Origin: UBA952 sp044361535
GTDB lineage: Bacteria > Bacteroidota > Bacteroidia > Flavobacteriales_D > Crocinitomicaceae
DNA: 64,000 nucleotides
Direction of reading: 5' to 3'
Assembly (NCBI GenBank): GCA_044361535.1
Contig: JBIKIQ010000005.1
Location: 124,001-188,000, forward strand
Positions 1 through 9,578 of the stretch are shown piece by piece (within the stretch, counting starts at the first letter, position 1; every line of letters begins with the position of its first letter). Below the pieces are notes generated by a model. It had not been told where the DNA came from. It did no database searches and saw only the letters and a list, made by a program, of their open reading frames with translations. A program made the translations under genes and the position numbers.

Positions 1-681
1 GTTGTGCCTGTTAATAATCAAAGTCATTTTTCTGCCGGAATTCAAACAGCATTTACCAATCGATCAGCTGATCTTTCGCGTGTTACTTTTTTAAGCCAAT
101 GGAATGGTAGCGAGTTAGATCCGACTATTCCTTCAGGGGAAGAAAATGGAATGACTTCTTTTAATTATTTAGACGCTTCTGCTGGATTAAATTATAAGTA
201 TGGACAAATGCAAAAGAAAGTAGTTAGAGAAAACGCCTTGTCTTTTGAAACAGGAATTGCATTTTTTCATTTAAATCAACCCAAGCTTCGGTACAATTCA
301 ATAACGTCTGATAGGTTGAAAATAAAAACCGTATTTAATTCAAAAGTAAATTATACATTTTCAGGAGATGCGGCATTAGAATTTTCATTTTTATACGCTC
401 AACAAGGTCAACACAGAGAAATATTAGGAGGTGTCTTTTATAAAACAAGAGTGACTGAAGGATCAAAAATCACAAAAAACAAACAAGATTCTTACATTGG
501 ATTTGGATCCTATTTTCAATCAAGCGGTGTTTTAATACCATCAATATCACTTGATTTTGGCAATCTGAAATTCGGAGTATCCTACGACATGTTATTAACC
601 AAACTACGAAATGGTTATGGTGGATCCCTTGAATTTTCATGCTCTTGGAGATCAACTAAATGGTCTCTTTTTCAGCGATAG
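1..681 (+). CDS. PorP/SprF family type IX secretion membrane protein, 5' truncated
   Basis: The reading frame is open to the left edge, so the N-terminus lies outside the window; about 226 residues remain. The visible part alternates short amphipathic strands as in an outer-membrane beta-barrel, with PorP/SprF-like features: FSAGIQTAFTNRS near the front, a run around LNQPKLRYN, then QQGQHREILGGVFYK and a closing strand with SYDMLLTKLRNGYGG. Members of this family sit in the outer membrane and work with the T9SS or gliding machinery, often beside a large adhesin gene, which here would be upstream of the window. The family call rests on overall pattern. The next gene is on the same strand 153 bp downstream and has its own promoter-like box. 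Confidence 0.75.
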   Translation, partial: VVPVNNQSHFSAGIQTAFTNRSADLSRVTFLSQWNGSELDPTIPSGEENGMTSFNYLDASAGLNYKYGQMQKKVVRENALSFETGIAFFHLNQPKLRYNSITSDRLKIKTVFNSKVNYTFSGDAALEFSFLYAQQGQHREILGGVFYKTRVTEGSKITKNKQDSYIGFGSYFQSSGVLIPSISLDFGNLKFGVSYDMLLTKLRNGYGGSLEFSCSWRSTKWSLFQR

Positions 682-809
682 TTATTTCCTTTAAATTCTA
701 CTTTTCCATTTGTTTTTGTTGCTGTTTTTAGTAATGTTACGAAAACGTTATGAAGTTTATATTAACATTATGCTTTTATAAATCTAATATTAACCAAATA
801 TTAAGAAGT

Positions 810-817
810 TATTTTTG
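810..817 (+). promoter_or_regulatory. Bacteroidota -7 promoter element (TATTTTTG)
   Basis: This matches the TAnnTTTG consensus of Bacteroidota housekeeping promoters and lies 17 bp before the porin ATG at 835. No clear -33 TTG is seen at the usual spacing. Confidence 0.5.
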
Positions 818-834
818 CTCCCAAAATAAAGGTT

Positions 835-2028
835 ATGAGCAAAATACTATTGGTAAGTTTCTTAGTTATTGGATTTTCTAGTTTTACACAAGTTTCCAAA
901 GATTCAACAGAAAAAAGTACGAAAAAATGGTACGATAAGATGTCTATCAGAGGCTATACTCAAATTCGATATAATGGTTTGCTCCAAACAAATGAAGATT
1001 TGCAATGCGAACAATGTGACAGAAGTTGGGGAGGTGAAGGAGGATTCTTTATACGAAGAATGCGGATAATTTTCTTTGGTCAGATTTCTCCTCGTGTATA
1101 TTTCTACATTCAGCCCGATTTTGCGAGTGCGCCTTCAACATCCTCTCTTCATTTTACTCAATTAAGAGATGCTTATTTTGATGTTGGAATTGATAAAAAA
1201 AATGAATTTCGTTTTCGAATTGGTCAGAGTAAAGTCCCATTTGGTTTTGAAAATATGCAATCCTCACAAAATCGTTTACCTCTGGACCGTAATGATGCCT
1301 TGAATAGTGCTGTATCAAATGAGCGTGATTTAGGAGTGTTTTTTTATTGGGCTCCTCAAAAGACCCGAAAATTATTTTCTTCATTAGTTAACGATGGGTT
1401 AAAAGGTTCAGGGGATTATGGTGTGTTTGCGCTAGGTGTTTACAATGGACAAACAGCTAATAGACCCGAATTAAATTTAAATAGACATATTGTTTCTCGT
1501 TTGTCGTATCCTTTTCAAGTAAAAAATCAAATTATTGAAACAGGTATTCAAGCATATAAAGGAAAATTCACCTTATTGAGTACTTCCAGCGGAGTTAAAT
1601 TCGCAGAAGACAAATTATATGATGATGAAAGAGTTGGAGGAACTTTTGTGTTATATCCAAAGCCGTTTGGGATTTTAGCTGAATACAATGTAGGTAGAGG
1701 CCCAGAATTTGATAAATTCTCAGATTCAATATCAACTCAAAGTTTGAGTGGCGGATTTATTACAGCTTCATATAAGATGAATATAGGTGACCAAACACTT
1801 ATTCCTTTTGTTCGATACCAAAAGTACAAAGGAGGTAAAAAACATGAATTGGATGCAAGAAGTTATCGCGTAGAGGAGTTAGAGATTGGAACTGAGTGGC
1901 AAATGGGTAAAAACTTTGAGCTAGTGGTTATGTACACCATGTCGTCGAGACGGTATGAAGATTTTGCAAATCAAGATAATTATCAACGAGGAAATTTGTT
2001 GAGAATACAAGCGCAATTGAATTTTTAA
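835..2028 (+). CDS. Phosphate-selective porin O/P-type outer-membrane porin
   Basis: The 397-residue protein begins with a short signal peptide (MSKILLVSFLVIGFSSFTQ), followed by the segment KMSIRGYTQIRYNG typical of OprO/OprP-like porins, a long series of barrel strands (FRIGQSKVPFGFENMQSSQ, FGVFALGVYNGQ, FVRYQKYKGG) and a terminal strand ending in LNF, as expected for BAM-dependent insertion. The family forms diffusion pores for phosphate or other anions, but the substrate cannot be told from sequence here. It stands alone between a PorP/SprF gene and the convergent rnhA. The AAAGG before the ATG may act as a weak ribosome site. Confidence 0.85.
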   Translation: MSKILLVSFLVIGFSSFTQVSKDSTEKSTKKWYDKMSIRGYTQIRYNGLLQTNEDLQCEQCDRSWGGEGGFFIRRMRIIFFGQISPRVYFYIQPDFASAPSTSSLHFTQLRDAYFDVGIDKKNEFRFRIGQSKVPFGFENMQSSQNRLPLDRNDALNSAVSNERDLGVFFYWAPQKTRKLFSSLVNDGLKGSGDYGVFALGVYNGQTANRPELNLNRHIVSRLSYPFQVKNQIIETGIQAYKGKFTLLSTSSGVKFAEDKLYDDERVGGTFVLYPKPFGILAEYNVGRGPEFDKFSDSISTQSLSGGFITASYKMNIGDQTLIPFVRYQKYKGGKKHELDARSYRVEELEIGTEWQMGKNFELVVMYTMSSRRYEDFANQDNYQRGNLLRIQAQLNF

Positions 2029-2058
2029 TATTATTGCAACAAGTTAAAGGATAAATTC

Positions 2059-2535
2059 TCAATCAAAGAGTTTATTATCGTTTCTATTTTGCTCAAATTC
2101 AGTATCAGTCAACCAAGGGCCTTTTTCGGCTGCAAGAACTGCTAAATAGTCACAACGTTCGTTTTCAGGATGACCTGCGTGACCTTTGACCCAATGAAAA
2201 ACTAAATGAAATTTAGAATGTAAGGATAAATATTTTAACCATAAATCTTTATTCTTCTTTCCTTTGAATCCTTTCGTTGACCAATTAAATACCCAGCCTT
2301 TGGTGATTGAATCAATAACATATTTTGAGTCCGAAAAGATATGTACGGGGATTTGTGTTGTTTTTAAACTTTCTAATCCAACAATTACAGCTAATAATTC
2401 CATGCGATTATTGGTTGTTAGTTCATAACCACATTTCAATTCTTTTCTTTGGTTTTTATATTCAAGAATAACGCCATATCCACCTGGACCTGGGTTTCCT
2501 TTGCAAGCACCATCTGTATAAATATTGATTTGCAT
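2059..2535 (-). CDS. rnhA: Ribonuclease HI
   Basis: This 158-residue enzyme cleaves the RNA strand of RNA-DNA hybrids (Okazaki primers, R-loops). The fold is complete: IYTDGACKGNPGPGG with catalytic Asp8, NRMELLAV with Glu46, FSDSKYV with Asp69, and the VKGHAGHPENERCD segment with His119 and Asp129. The length matches the bacterial family. Its ATG overlaps the ruvC stop by one base (TAATG), so the two genes are probably translationally coupled. The pairing of two RNase H-fold nucleases in one operon fits a replication and repair role. Confidence 0.96.
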   Translation of the reverse strand: MQINIYTDGACKGNPGPGGYGVILEYKNQRKELKCGYELTTNNRMELLAVIVGLESLKTTQIPVHIFSDSKYVIDSITKGWVFNWSTKGFKGKKNKDLWLKYLSLHSKFHLVFHWVKGHAGHPENERCDYLAVLAAEKGPWLTDTEFEQNRNDNKLFD

Positions 2536-3092
2536 TATTTTTTAACTCGAGCTGGATTTGCGTTAATAAAAGAGGACCAACCCTTACCTTTTGCTTTATT
2601 ATTTTCTCCAATACCCTTTGAAAAATGATGGCAAACAGCAACCGCTAATCCATCTGTTGCATCTAGAAACTTAGGCATTTCCTCAAAATTTAGCAGTTGC
2701 TGAAGCATAGCTGCGACTTGTTCTTTCGAAGCATTTCCAGAGCCTGTAATTGATTGTTTGATTCTTCTAGGGCTATATTCTTCGTATGGAATGTTATGAT
2801 TTAAACAACTTGCAATTGCCACACCTTGTGCTCTTCCCAATTTTAGCATGGATTGAACATTCTTTCCAAAAAATGGGGCTTCAATTGCCATTTCATCCGG
2901 TTTGTACTCTGCAATTAATCCATTTAATCGATCTAAAATTCGCTTCAATTTATCAGGCTGATTAGTCAATTTAGATAATTGAACAATTCCAAAGGTAAGC
3001 ATGGTTAGTTTATTATTCTGAACGTGAATAATTCCATAACCCAAAACGGTTGTTCCTGGGTCTATTCCTAAAATTACCTTATCCTTGACCAT
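2535..3092 (-). CDS. ruvC: Holliday junction resolvase RuvC
   Basis: RuvC cuts Holliday junctions in a complex with RuvAB. From the ATG at 3092 the protein is 185 residues, close to the usual length. It shows ILGIDPGTTVLGYG (catalytic Asp11), MAIEAPFFGKNVQS (Glu71), SPRRIKQSITGSGNASKEQV, and the closing DATDGLAVAVCHH with Asp144 and Asp147. An in-frame TTG three codons earlier (3101) is possible but ATG fits the family better. It is followed by rnhA with a one-base overlap. A TATCTTTG box sits immediately before the start, so the leader would be extremely short or absent. Confidence 0.95.
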   Translation of the reverse strand: MVKDKVILGIDPGTTVLGYGIIHVQNNKLTMLTFGIVQLSKLTNQPDKLKRILDRLNGLIAEYKPDEMAIEAPFFGKNVQSMLKLGRAQGVAIASCLNHNIPYEEYSPRRIKQSITGSGNASKEQVAAMLQQLLNFEEMPKFLDATDGLAVAVCHHFSKGIGENNKAKGKGWSSFINANPARVKK

Positions 3093-3098
3093 TTTATC

Positions 3099-3106
3099 CA
3101 AAGATA
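3099..3106 (-). promoter_or_regulatory. Candidate -7 element for ruvC-rnhA (TATCTTTG)
   Basis: On the minus strand this matches TAnnTTTG. It ends about 6 bp before the ruvC ATG, so transcription would begin at or just before the start codon. Confidence 0.35.
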
Positions 3107-3164
3107 ATAGGATATATAATAAACTGACTACCGCAAAGGGTAAATATAATTTATTGTTTACAAA

Positions 3165-5645
3165 TTATTTGATGGTATGCTTTATTTGAGTTGCTTCAAA
3201 TGAATCACCACTTACAGCAATAAGATAGGTTCCTTTAACCAAAGTTGAAATATTACCAATTTGGAAAAGATTTATTCCTTCATTCAGTGATAAATTCTTT
3301 TCCAAAAGAACTCTGCCATTCAAGTCAATCAATTGCATAACTCCCGTTGTGTTATTTTCAGCTGATTTAATGATTAAGTTAAAATTATCTTCACTTGGAT
3401 TTGGATAAGTAATAACTTCGAAAGTAGAAATACAGTTAACCGCTATAGGACCATAAATTTTCTCTTCACCATTGATGTCTATTTGTCGTAGTCTTATGTA
3501 GTTTATTTTATAAGATTTTGCGATGAACTGAGAGTAACTTATACCCTCTGTACTATTTCCTGCAGCTTCGACATTACTAATAAAACCCCAATCATTACCA
3601 TTGCTTGACTGCTCAAGTTCAAACGATGCGCTATTATACTCAGAATCGGTAGTCCAGTTTACATCAATTCCATTTTCAGAACAATTCACAGTAAATGAGG
3701 AAAGTTCAACGGGTAAAGGAGTTCCAGATCCACCCCCGATTCCCCAATTACTCCAGCCTGATGCTCCTAAGCGTTGTATATTCGGGCTAATTGCATCACC
3801 TAAGTTGTCAACATGAGTTCCTGATTGAGTCCATGGATTTGAACCTTGTCTTTTCAGGGCTGTGATGTGGCAATCATCAGAAAAATCAAGGAGTCCTTCT
3901 GCTTGTAGAGTAATATTGTAAGTTTTATTTTCAGCATTTGTGATTCCGTCACCAGGAGTCATACTCCAATAACCGCTTGCTGTAGTGTATATTTCAAAGT
4001 CACCATTACATAAAGTAGTTACAGGATCGTTCATGAAATTATATCCCATTGCAGCAGGAATCCATTCGGCTGTTAGTGTTCCTCCATCAGTTGCTTGTGT
4101 GTATTCAATTGACACAAAACGTTTAGTGTTTGTTCCTGACGATATAATTCCTAAGGGAAATAAACCACTTGAATTTCCAGCATTTGTTGAATTAAACCAA
4201 CGTTTCAATTTGCCTTGTATAATTCCGGAAGTATAATTAATCAACCCTTTGTTTGCTTGAGAAACACCCACAGTAAGGGTATTTGAACCAAGGTTAATTC
4301 TACCACTCGTTAATGATAAAATATCGGAAACACTCATATTGTTGGAAACTGTTAATACTCCGTTATTTCCAACATTTGATGTAAGTCTAAACAGATTTAG
4401 AATAGGAATATTTGTTGAGCTGATATTTGAAGCAATATTCGTATATTCTACAGTGGTTGATGTGCCGAATGTTCTAGTGCCGGTCATTGTATAATGGCCA
4501 TAAAAGGTAGCAGCTTTTAAAATTGTTTGTCCGTTAAATGTTAATGAACCTCCTCCAGTAAATTGATTTGAACTTGAACCGAATGTGACTAATCCATTTA
4601 CAACTACTGCGCCTGCATCTCCAAATACATCTTGAGTAGAAAATGAAGTTTCTAAAGAAACACCTTTTGAATTATTTAAAAAAAGAGTACTTATTTGATT
4701 TCCTTTACCGATTAGTCTAAAAATACCAGACCCCGAAATAGTTTGAGGTGTATTACCACTAAAAATGATGTCTAAATCATATGCATTATTACTACCTGTT
4801 GTAGTCATTTCCCCATTATTGATAAAATTACCCTTTATTTCTAGTGCATTTTTACCATTACCAGTCCAATTATAATGTCTAAAAAAACCGCCATTATTTA
4901 TGGTCATATTCCCAAGAACTTGAAATGTTCTTCCACTGCCCCCTGGAGGGGAAAAATTAGCGCCAGATTCAATCGTTAAATTCTTAATACTAAAGTCATT
5001 GAAAATAACGGCGTTCAATGGGCTATAGGCCCCATTAAAAGCGCTAATTATAATATTGGCAGTACCATTGTTTGGAGGTACTGAGCCACATTCCCAAGTT
5101 GTTGAAGAATTCCAAGCGAGATCACCTGTAAGATTAGTAACTGATCGAAAAGTATTTGCTGGCAATGTTTGGCTAGAAATTGTGTTAGTTGCTATAGTCC
5201 CTATGCCAAATCCATTGATCGATGCCGAACCACCTGTTCTAACAAAAGTATTTGAAGCAGCGGCTAAAACCCTAATTCGTAATCCAGAAATTTGAATGAT
5301 ATCCGACTTGGTTGTGCCTGTACAATCAAAGGTAATGGTTACGGTCGAACTTGTAACATTTATAGCTAAACCGTTGGATTTTAAATCACCACCAGGAGCA
5401 ATTTGAACAGCACCTATACCACTTTGAAATTCAAAATTTACTGGTGCTGTAATTATAATTGTTTGGTTATTTCCAGAAGCAATGTCTGAAATATTTGTTT
5501 CGTCAATTCTTATATCTCCAAGTGAAACATAATTACTTGGATAGGAACATGCTGTGAATGATAATGAGGGTTTTGTAACAGTTGCTTGTGCAAATATAAC
5601 ACAAGCATTGAGCAAGCTAAAAGCTGCAAAAATCAGTTTTTTCAT
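3165..5645 (-). CDS. Large secreted protein with T9SS C-terminal sorting domain
   Basis: The start is taken at the ATG at 5645 (826 residues), which gives a clean signal peptide MKKLIFAAFSLLNACVIFAQ; an upstream in-frame start would put 15 residues before it. The body is rich in Gly, Ser, Thr and Asn and has repeated beta-strand patterns such as NLTIESGANFSPPGG and TLTVGVSQANKGLINY, suggesting a beta-helix or repeat adhesin. Near the end is a fibronectin-like segment after LPVELSSFTVNC. The last 80 residues begin YPNPSEDNFNL and contain LIDLNGRVLLEK and KGTYLIAV, the pattern of a type A T9SS sorting domain. It should be exported and anchored or released at the cell surface. No enzyme motif was found. 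Confidence 0.8.
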   Translation of the reverse strand: MKKLIFAAFSLLNACVIFAQATVTKPSLSFTACSYPSNYVSLGDIRIDETNISDIASGNNQTIIITAPVNFEFQSGIGAVQIAPGGDLKSNGLAINVTSSTVTITFDCTGTTKSDIIQISGLRIRVLAAASNTFVRTGGSASINGFGIGTIATNTISSQTLPANTFRSVTNLTGDLAWNSSTTWECGSVPPNNGTANIIISAFNGAYSPLNAVIFNDFSIKNLTIESGANFSPPGGSGRTFQVLGNMTINNGGFFRHYNWTGNGKNALEIKGNFINNGEMTTTGSNNAYDLDIIFSGNTPQTISGSGIFRLIGKGNQISTLFLNNSKGVSLETSFSTQDVFGDAGAVVVNGLVTFGSSSNQFTGGGSLTFNGQTILKAATFYGHYTMTGTRTFGTSTTVEYTNIASNISSTNIPILNLFRLTSNVGNNGVLTVSNNMSVSDILSLTSGRINLGSNTLTVGVSQANKGLINYTSGIIQGKLKRWFNSTNAGNSSGLFPLGIISSGTNTKRFVSIEYTQATDGGTLTAEWIPAAMGYNFMNDPVTTLCNGDFEIYTTASGYWSMTPGDGITNAENKTYNITLQAEGLLDFSDDCHITALKRQGSNPWTQSGTHVDNLGDAISPNIQRLGASGWSNWGIGGGSGTPLPVELSSFTVNCSENGIDVNWTTDSEYNSASFELEQSSNGNDWGFISNVEAAGNSTEGISYSQFIAKSYKINYIRLRQIDINGEEKIYGPIAVNCISTFEVITYPNPSEDNFNLIIKSAENNTTGVMQLIDLNGRVLLEKNLSLNEGINLFQIGNISTLVKGTYLIAVSGDSFEATQIKHTIK

Positions 5646-5810
5646 GATAAATGTATAGTAACTTATACCCTGAAAAACTGAAATTGTCATTTATTTAAAG
5701 GACAATGTCAACAATTGAGGGTGTCAATTTGTGTGTTCAAACTTACTACAAACTTTTCGAATGACAATGTTAAAATATGTGTATTTTTCGTACTTAGTGT
5801 TAAATCTTTT

Positions 5811-5840
5811 TACGTAATCAGGAATACGTGTAAATACGTA
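5811..5840 (+). promoter_or_regulatory. Cluster of TACGTA/TACGTG boxes, possible operator
   Basis: Three ACGT-core hexamers occur at 5811-5816 (TACGTA), 5825-5830 (TACGTG) and 5835-5840 (TACGTA). The last two are ten bases apart, one helical turn. The cluster lies about 50 bp ahead of the FIST gene, inside the 241-bp gap between divergent genes. It could bind a regulator, but no protein is assigned. The rest of this gap shows nothing else I can support. Confidence 0.35.
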
Positions 5841-5886
5841 GATTAAAAAGAACTGATTAGCATCATATTTTTAATTAAAAAATTGC

Positions 5887-7095
5887 ATGAACTTTACAGA
5901 AAAAAAGACAATGTTAAAATTTTATTCAGCAAGTACGCGTATGGTCAACACGAAAAGAAGTGTTGCAGAATTATTAGAAGCATCTATGGGGGATGATTTT
6001 CAAGATGCCGATTTATTAATTTTTCATTCTTCCATTGGGCATAATTTTCAGGAAATACTTGATCAAGCTCATGAAATGGCTCCTAATGCTCGAATTTTAG
6101 CAGCATCTTGTTGCGGAGTTGTTGGTAAAGAAGGAGTAAGTGAATCCATGAAAGATATGGCTGTAATGGCAATCAAAGGTAATGAATTCAAAATTGCAAA
6201 CACGCATGAAATTTATGGGCACAATTCGTTTGAAAAAACTATTGAAATGGCTCAAAATCTCAAAGAGCAATGTGATGGAATAAACATGGTTTATTTCTTA
6301 GCCTCAGGTATCGATATTGATAATGACGAATGTATTCGTGCCATGGAGCAAGTATTTGGTTCGGAGGCAACTATTTTTGGTGCTACATCTTCAGATAATA
6401 TGAAAGGATTTGTAAGTTACCAAGGAGTGGATGATACTGTAACAGAGCATGGAGCTTACATGGTAGGTTTTTGCGACCCAACTTTAAAAGTTGAAACTCA
6501 AGCAACACATGGATTTGTTGCAGTTGGAGAGCCATTGGTAGTTACTAAATCTACTGGTAATATAATTGAAGAATTCAATGGAAAACCTGCTTGGGAAGAG
6601 TATTTAAATAGACTTGGTTTGCCAGCTGATTCAACATGCGGAGATACTATTCCTATTGGAGCATTGGGCGAAAAACTTTCTCCTGAATTAGCAAAAGAGT
6701 ACGGCAATAATCATTTACTTCGAGTAGTAACAAAGCACGAAGGTTCAAAAATGCATTATGCAACTACTTGTCCAGTTGGAACTGAGATGTGGTTGACGAA
6801 AAGAGATGAGGATCTAATATTTTCTGAAATGGATAATATGGTGAATGCTATGGTGAAAAATATCGGAGATCGTGAAGTAGTTGCCGTTTTTCATGCCGAC
6901 TGTTTAGCAAGAGGTAGATTTCTATTCAATCGAATTATAAAAGAAGAATTGGTAAGCAAGATGCAGAACCCATTTTACGTTAATGGTGAATGTCCTCCTT
7001 GGTTGGGTATGTATGGTTTTGGAGAATTTGCGCGATTGGGTGGTAAAAACACGTATCATAATTACACTACCGCATTGTATGTTATTTATAGATAA
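5887..7095 (+). CDS. FIST N/FIST C domain sensory protein
   Basis: The 402-residue soluble protein has a FIST N region (YSASTRMVNTKRSVAELL, DLLIFHSSIG, ILAASCCGVVGKEGVSES) and a FIST C region (EEYLNRLGLPADS, GDREVVAVFHADCLARGRFLFNRI, PFYVNGECPPWLGMYGFGEFARLGG). FIST proteins are ligand-sensing partners of signal-transduction systems, proposed to bind small molecules such as amino acids. No signal peptide or membrane helix is present. A second ATG at 5911 gives MLKFYSASTRMV, a start that looks more typical; the upstream one is kept because it is first in frame. Only 5 bp separate it from the following histidine kinase, so the two likely work together, with FIST as the input module. Confidence 0.88.
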   Translation: MNFTEKKTMLKFYSASTRMVNTKRSVAELLEASMGDDFQDADLLIFHSSIGHNFQEILDQAHEMAPNARILAASCCGVVGKEGVSESMKDMAVMAIKGNEFKIANTHEIYGHNSFEKTIEMAQNLKEQCDGINMVYFLASGIDIDNDECIRAMEQVFGSEATIFGATSSDNMKGFVSYQGVDDTVTEHGAYMVGFCDPTLKVETQATHGFVAVGEPLVVTKSTGNIIEEFNGKPAWEEYLNRLGLPADSTCGDTIPIGALGEKLSPELAKEYGNNHLLRVVTKHEGSKMHYATTCPVGTEMWLTKRDEDLIFSEMDNMVNAMVKNIGDREVVAVFHADCLARGRFLFNRIIKEELVSKMQNPFYVNGECPPWLGMYGFGEFARLGGKNTYHNYTTALYVIYR

Positions 7096-7100
7096 TACTA

Positions 7101-9578
7101 GTGCCGCATAATCTTACTTTTGAACAACTTAAGGAAAAATACCTTGAACTCCAATTACGGGTAACTCAGTTTTCTGGAGTTGAGCAGGAGCTTATTAATA
7201 CTCAAGATAAACTTGATCAAGAATTAGTGTTGTATAAAAGGCTGAATGAATTTAATCGTTCAGCGCTTTCTCAACTATCAGAATCTGAGTTTTCTAGATT
7301 GGCCGTTGAGTCAGTGATTGATATTCTTGAATTGGAAGGTGCTTTAATTTTATTTTTTTGCAATGAGAATAATGGTAAAACTCGTCTTGAAGTGGAGGGG
7401 ATTTCAGAACATCCGAACCCTTCATTTACAGAAGAATTAAGTGATTATTTTGTTTCTGAAAAAAATGAAAATAAAGGAAAAACTATTCACTTTCATGACT
7501 CAGCCCAATTTCCGACATTAAATATAGATTTTTCAGAATGTTTGTATTACATGCAGGCTGAAAAAAACTCGGGTGGTGGTGTTCTTATTTTGTCTTGGGT
7601 TTCGAAAGAGAATGCACCTTTGTACAAGCAAATTTCATCGCGTGAAAAAAATGTATTTTCTATATTTTGCCAACAAGTTTTTTCACTTTATATAAACCGG
7701 CTTAAAAACGAAAAAATCACTCAACAGATAGAGCAAATATCTGCTTCACAGCTCGAGTTGAAAAAATTATCTTTAATTGCTACAAAAACCAAAAACGGAG
7801 TAATTATCTCTAATAACAAGGGTGAAATTGAATGGGTTAATGATGCATTTACTCATATTACTGGGTATGAATTGAATGAGATTAAAGGATTAAAACCAAA
7901 ATCATTTCTTCATCCAGAAAATCCTGATTTGGAAAAAATTGAACTCCTTCAAAGAAAGTTAGCCCAAAAAGAAGGGGTTCAAGTTACCTTAATGAATAAA
8001 ACAAAAGACAATAGCCTTTATTATAATCAGTTAGAGATAATTCCAATTTTTGATGATCAGGGGAATCACATTAATTTTATTGCCCTTCAAAGAGATATTA
8101 CCGAAGAAGTAGAATCAAAGGAGGAAATTTTAAGAATAAACTCACGGTTTGAATTAATTTCACAAAATGCTAAAATAGGAATTTGGGAATCAAGAACAAA
8201 GGACGGAATTCTTTCTTGGAATAGTATTTTGTTTGATCAATTTGGTATTAAGGAAAGTGAGGCAAAGAATATACGCGATATTTGGATGAATTGCATTCAA
8301 AAAGAGGATAAAGAGAGAGTTGAAAAAGCCATAGCAGAGATACGTGAAGGTAAAGTTGATAAACAAGAAATCAACTTTAGAATTATTCAGAAAAATACAG
8401 GAGAAATACGACATTTACGTTGTTTGATTATGGCTGAACGAGATCAACAAGGTGATTTAATTCGACTCGTTGGGTCTTCCATAGATCAAACCGAAGAGGT
8501 GAACTATTTACGTGAAATCGAAGAGGGTAAAAAGAAAATTGAACGGATAAATAAGAACCTTGAAAAAATGGTTCAGGAAAAAACCCAAAGCAATTTAGAT
8601 TTAGCAAAAACTATATCCGATCAAGAGAAATTGGTTACAATTGGAGAGATTGCTGCCGGAATTGCACATGATCTGAATACTCCACTAGGTTCAATAAAAG
8701 TAGGTGCTGAAAGTATTCGTTCAACGTTGGAAGATCTATTTAAAGATACACTTCACGAATGTACCCTAGATCAAATAGAGTTTGCCTGTAATCGAGCTAT
8801 GAATAATAAGTTTGAGCTTTTTGTAGGTGGACTGCAGAAACGTAAAGAAATGTCAGTTCTTTCTCAAGCACTTCAAGTGATTGAACACGAAGATTTTCAA
8901 AATTTGGAACTTTTGGACAGTTTAGTAAGGTGTAGATTTAGTCCTGAAAACATGGTTGAAATAAAGACGATTTTGGCCACTAAAAATAAAGCTTCATTTC
9001 TTAGACTTATTTATCAATTGCAATCATTAAGATCCTTTATTGACACAATTCTTACAAGTTCTGATAGGGCATCAAAAGTTGTTCAGGACATGAGAAATTA
9101 CATTAAGGATAAACGCCAAGAGGAAAAAAATCAAGTTCAACTTAGTGAGAATATTTCTACAGTTTTAACAATTTTCAATTTTGAGTTAAAACGCAAAGCA
9201 GACATTATTTTCGAAGTGCCAGACAACTTATTTATTAAAGGGCTAGATGTACATTTATTTCAATTGTGGGCAAACATTATTAAAAATGCCGCCGAAGCTT
9301 TTGAAACGTATGACCCTAAAAATTATATTAAAATTGATGCTGAGGAAAAAGATGGATTTATTATCGTTAACCTTGAGAATAATGGTCCAATGATACCTGA
9401 AGAAATTAGGGATAAAATATTTCAGAAATTTTACACTACCAAAAGCAAGAAGAATGGTACTGGACTCGGTCTTTCAATAATTCGAAAAATTGTAGATGAA
9501 CATAACGGTAAAATCAGTATTCATTCTGACGAAGAAAAAACAATTTTTTCTATTTATTTCCCAATAACAGAACAGTAA
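7101..9578 (+). CDS. PAS-containing sensor histidine kinase paired with FIST protein
   Basis: This cytoplasmic kinase of 825 residues starts at GTG. An N-terminal GAF-like region (about 55-205) is followed by two PAS domains (about 219-340 and 347-470), the first with GEIEWVNDAFTHITGY. A coiled coil follows, then the phosphoacceptor helix GEIAAGIAHDLNTPLG with His523. The ATPase domain shows the N box NIIKNAAEAF (about 724), NNGPMIPEEI and GTGLGLSI (about 785). Unusually, about 130 extra residues (roughly 540-670) separate the phosphoacceptor helix from the second dimerisation helix (SFIDTILTSSDRASKVVQDM). No response regulator is adjacent. Co-directional with the FIST gene 5 bp upstream. Confidence 0.9.
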   Translation: MPHNLTFEQLKEKYLELQLRVTQFSGVEQELINTQDKLDQELVLYKRLNEFNRSALSQLSESEFSRLAVESVIDILELEGALILFFCNENNGKTRLEVEGISEHPNPSFTEELSDYFVSEKNENKGKTIHFHDSAQFPTLNIDFSECLYYMQAEKNSGGGVLILSWVSKENAPLYKQISSREKNVFSIFCQQVFSLYINRLKNEKITQQIEQISASQLELKKLSLIATKTKNGVIISNNKGEIEWVNDAFTHITGYELNEIKGLKPKSFLHPENPDLEKIELLQRKLAQKEGVQVTLMNKTKDNSLYYNQLEIIPIFDDQGNHINFIALQRDITEEVESKEEILRINSRFELISQNAKIGIWESRTKDGILSWNSILFDQFGIKESEAKNIRDIWMNCIQKEDKERVEKAIAEIREGKVDKQEINFRIIQKNTGEIRHLRCLIMAERDQQGDLIRLVGSSIDQTEEVNYLREIEEGKKKIERINKNLEKMVQEKTQSNLDLAKTISDQEKLVTIGEIAAGIAHDLNTPLGSIKVGAESIRSTLEDLFKDTLHECTLDQIEFACNRAMNNKFELFVGGLQKRKEMSVLSQALQVIEHEDFQNLELLDSLVRCRFSPENMVEIKTILATKNKASFLRLIYQLQSLRSFIDTILTSSDRASKVVQDMRNYIKDKRQEEKNQVQLSENISTVLTIFNFELKRKADIIFEVPDNLFIKGLDVHLFQLWANIIKNAAEAFETYDPKNYIKIDAEEKDGFIIVNLENNGPMIPEEIRDKIFQKFYTTKSKKNGTGLGLSIIRKIVDEHNGKISIHSDEEKTIFSIYFPITEQ

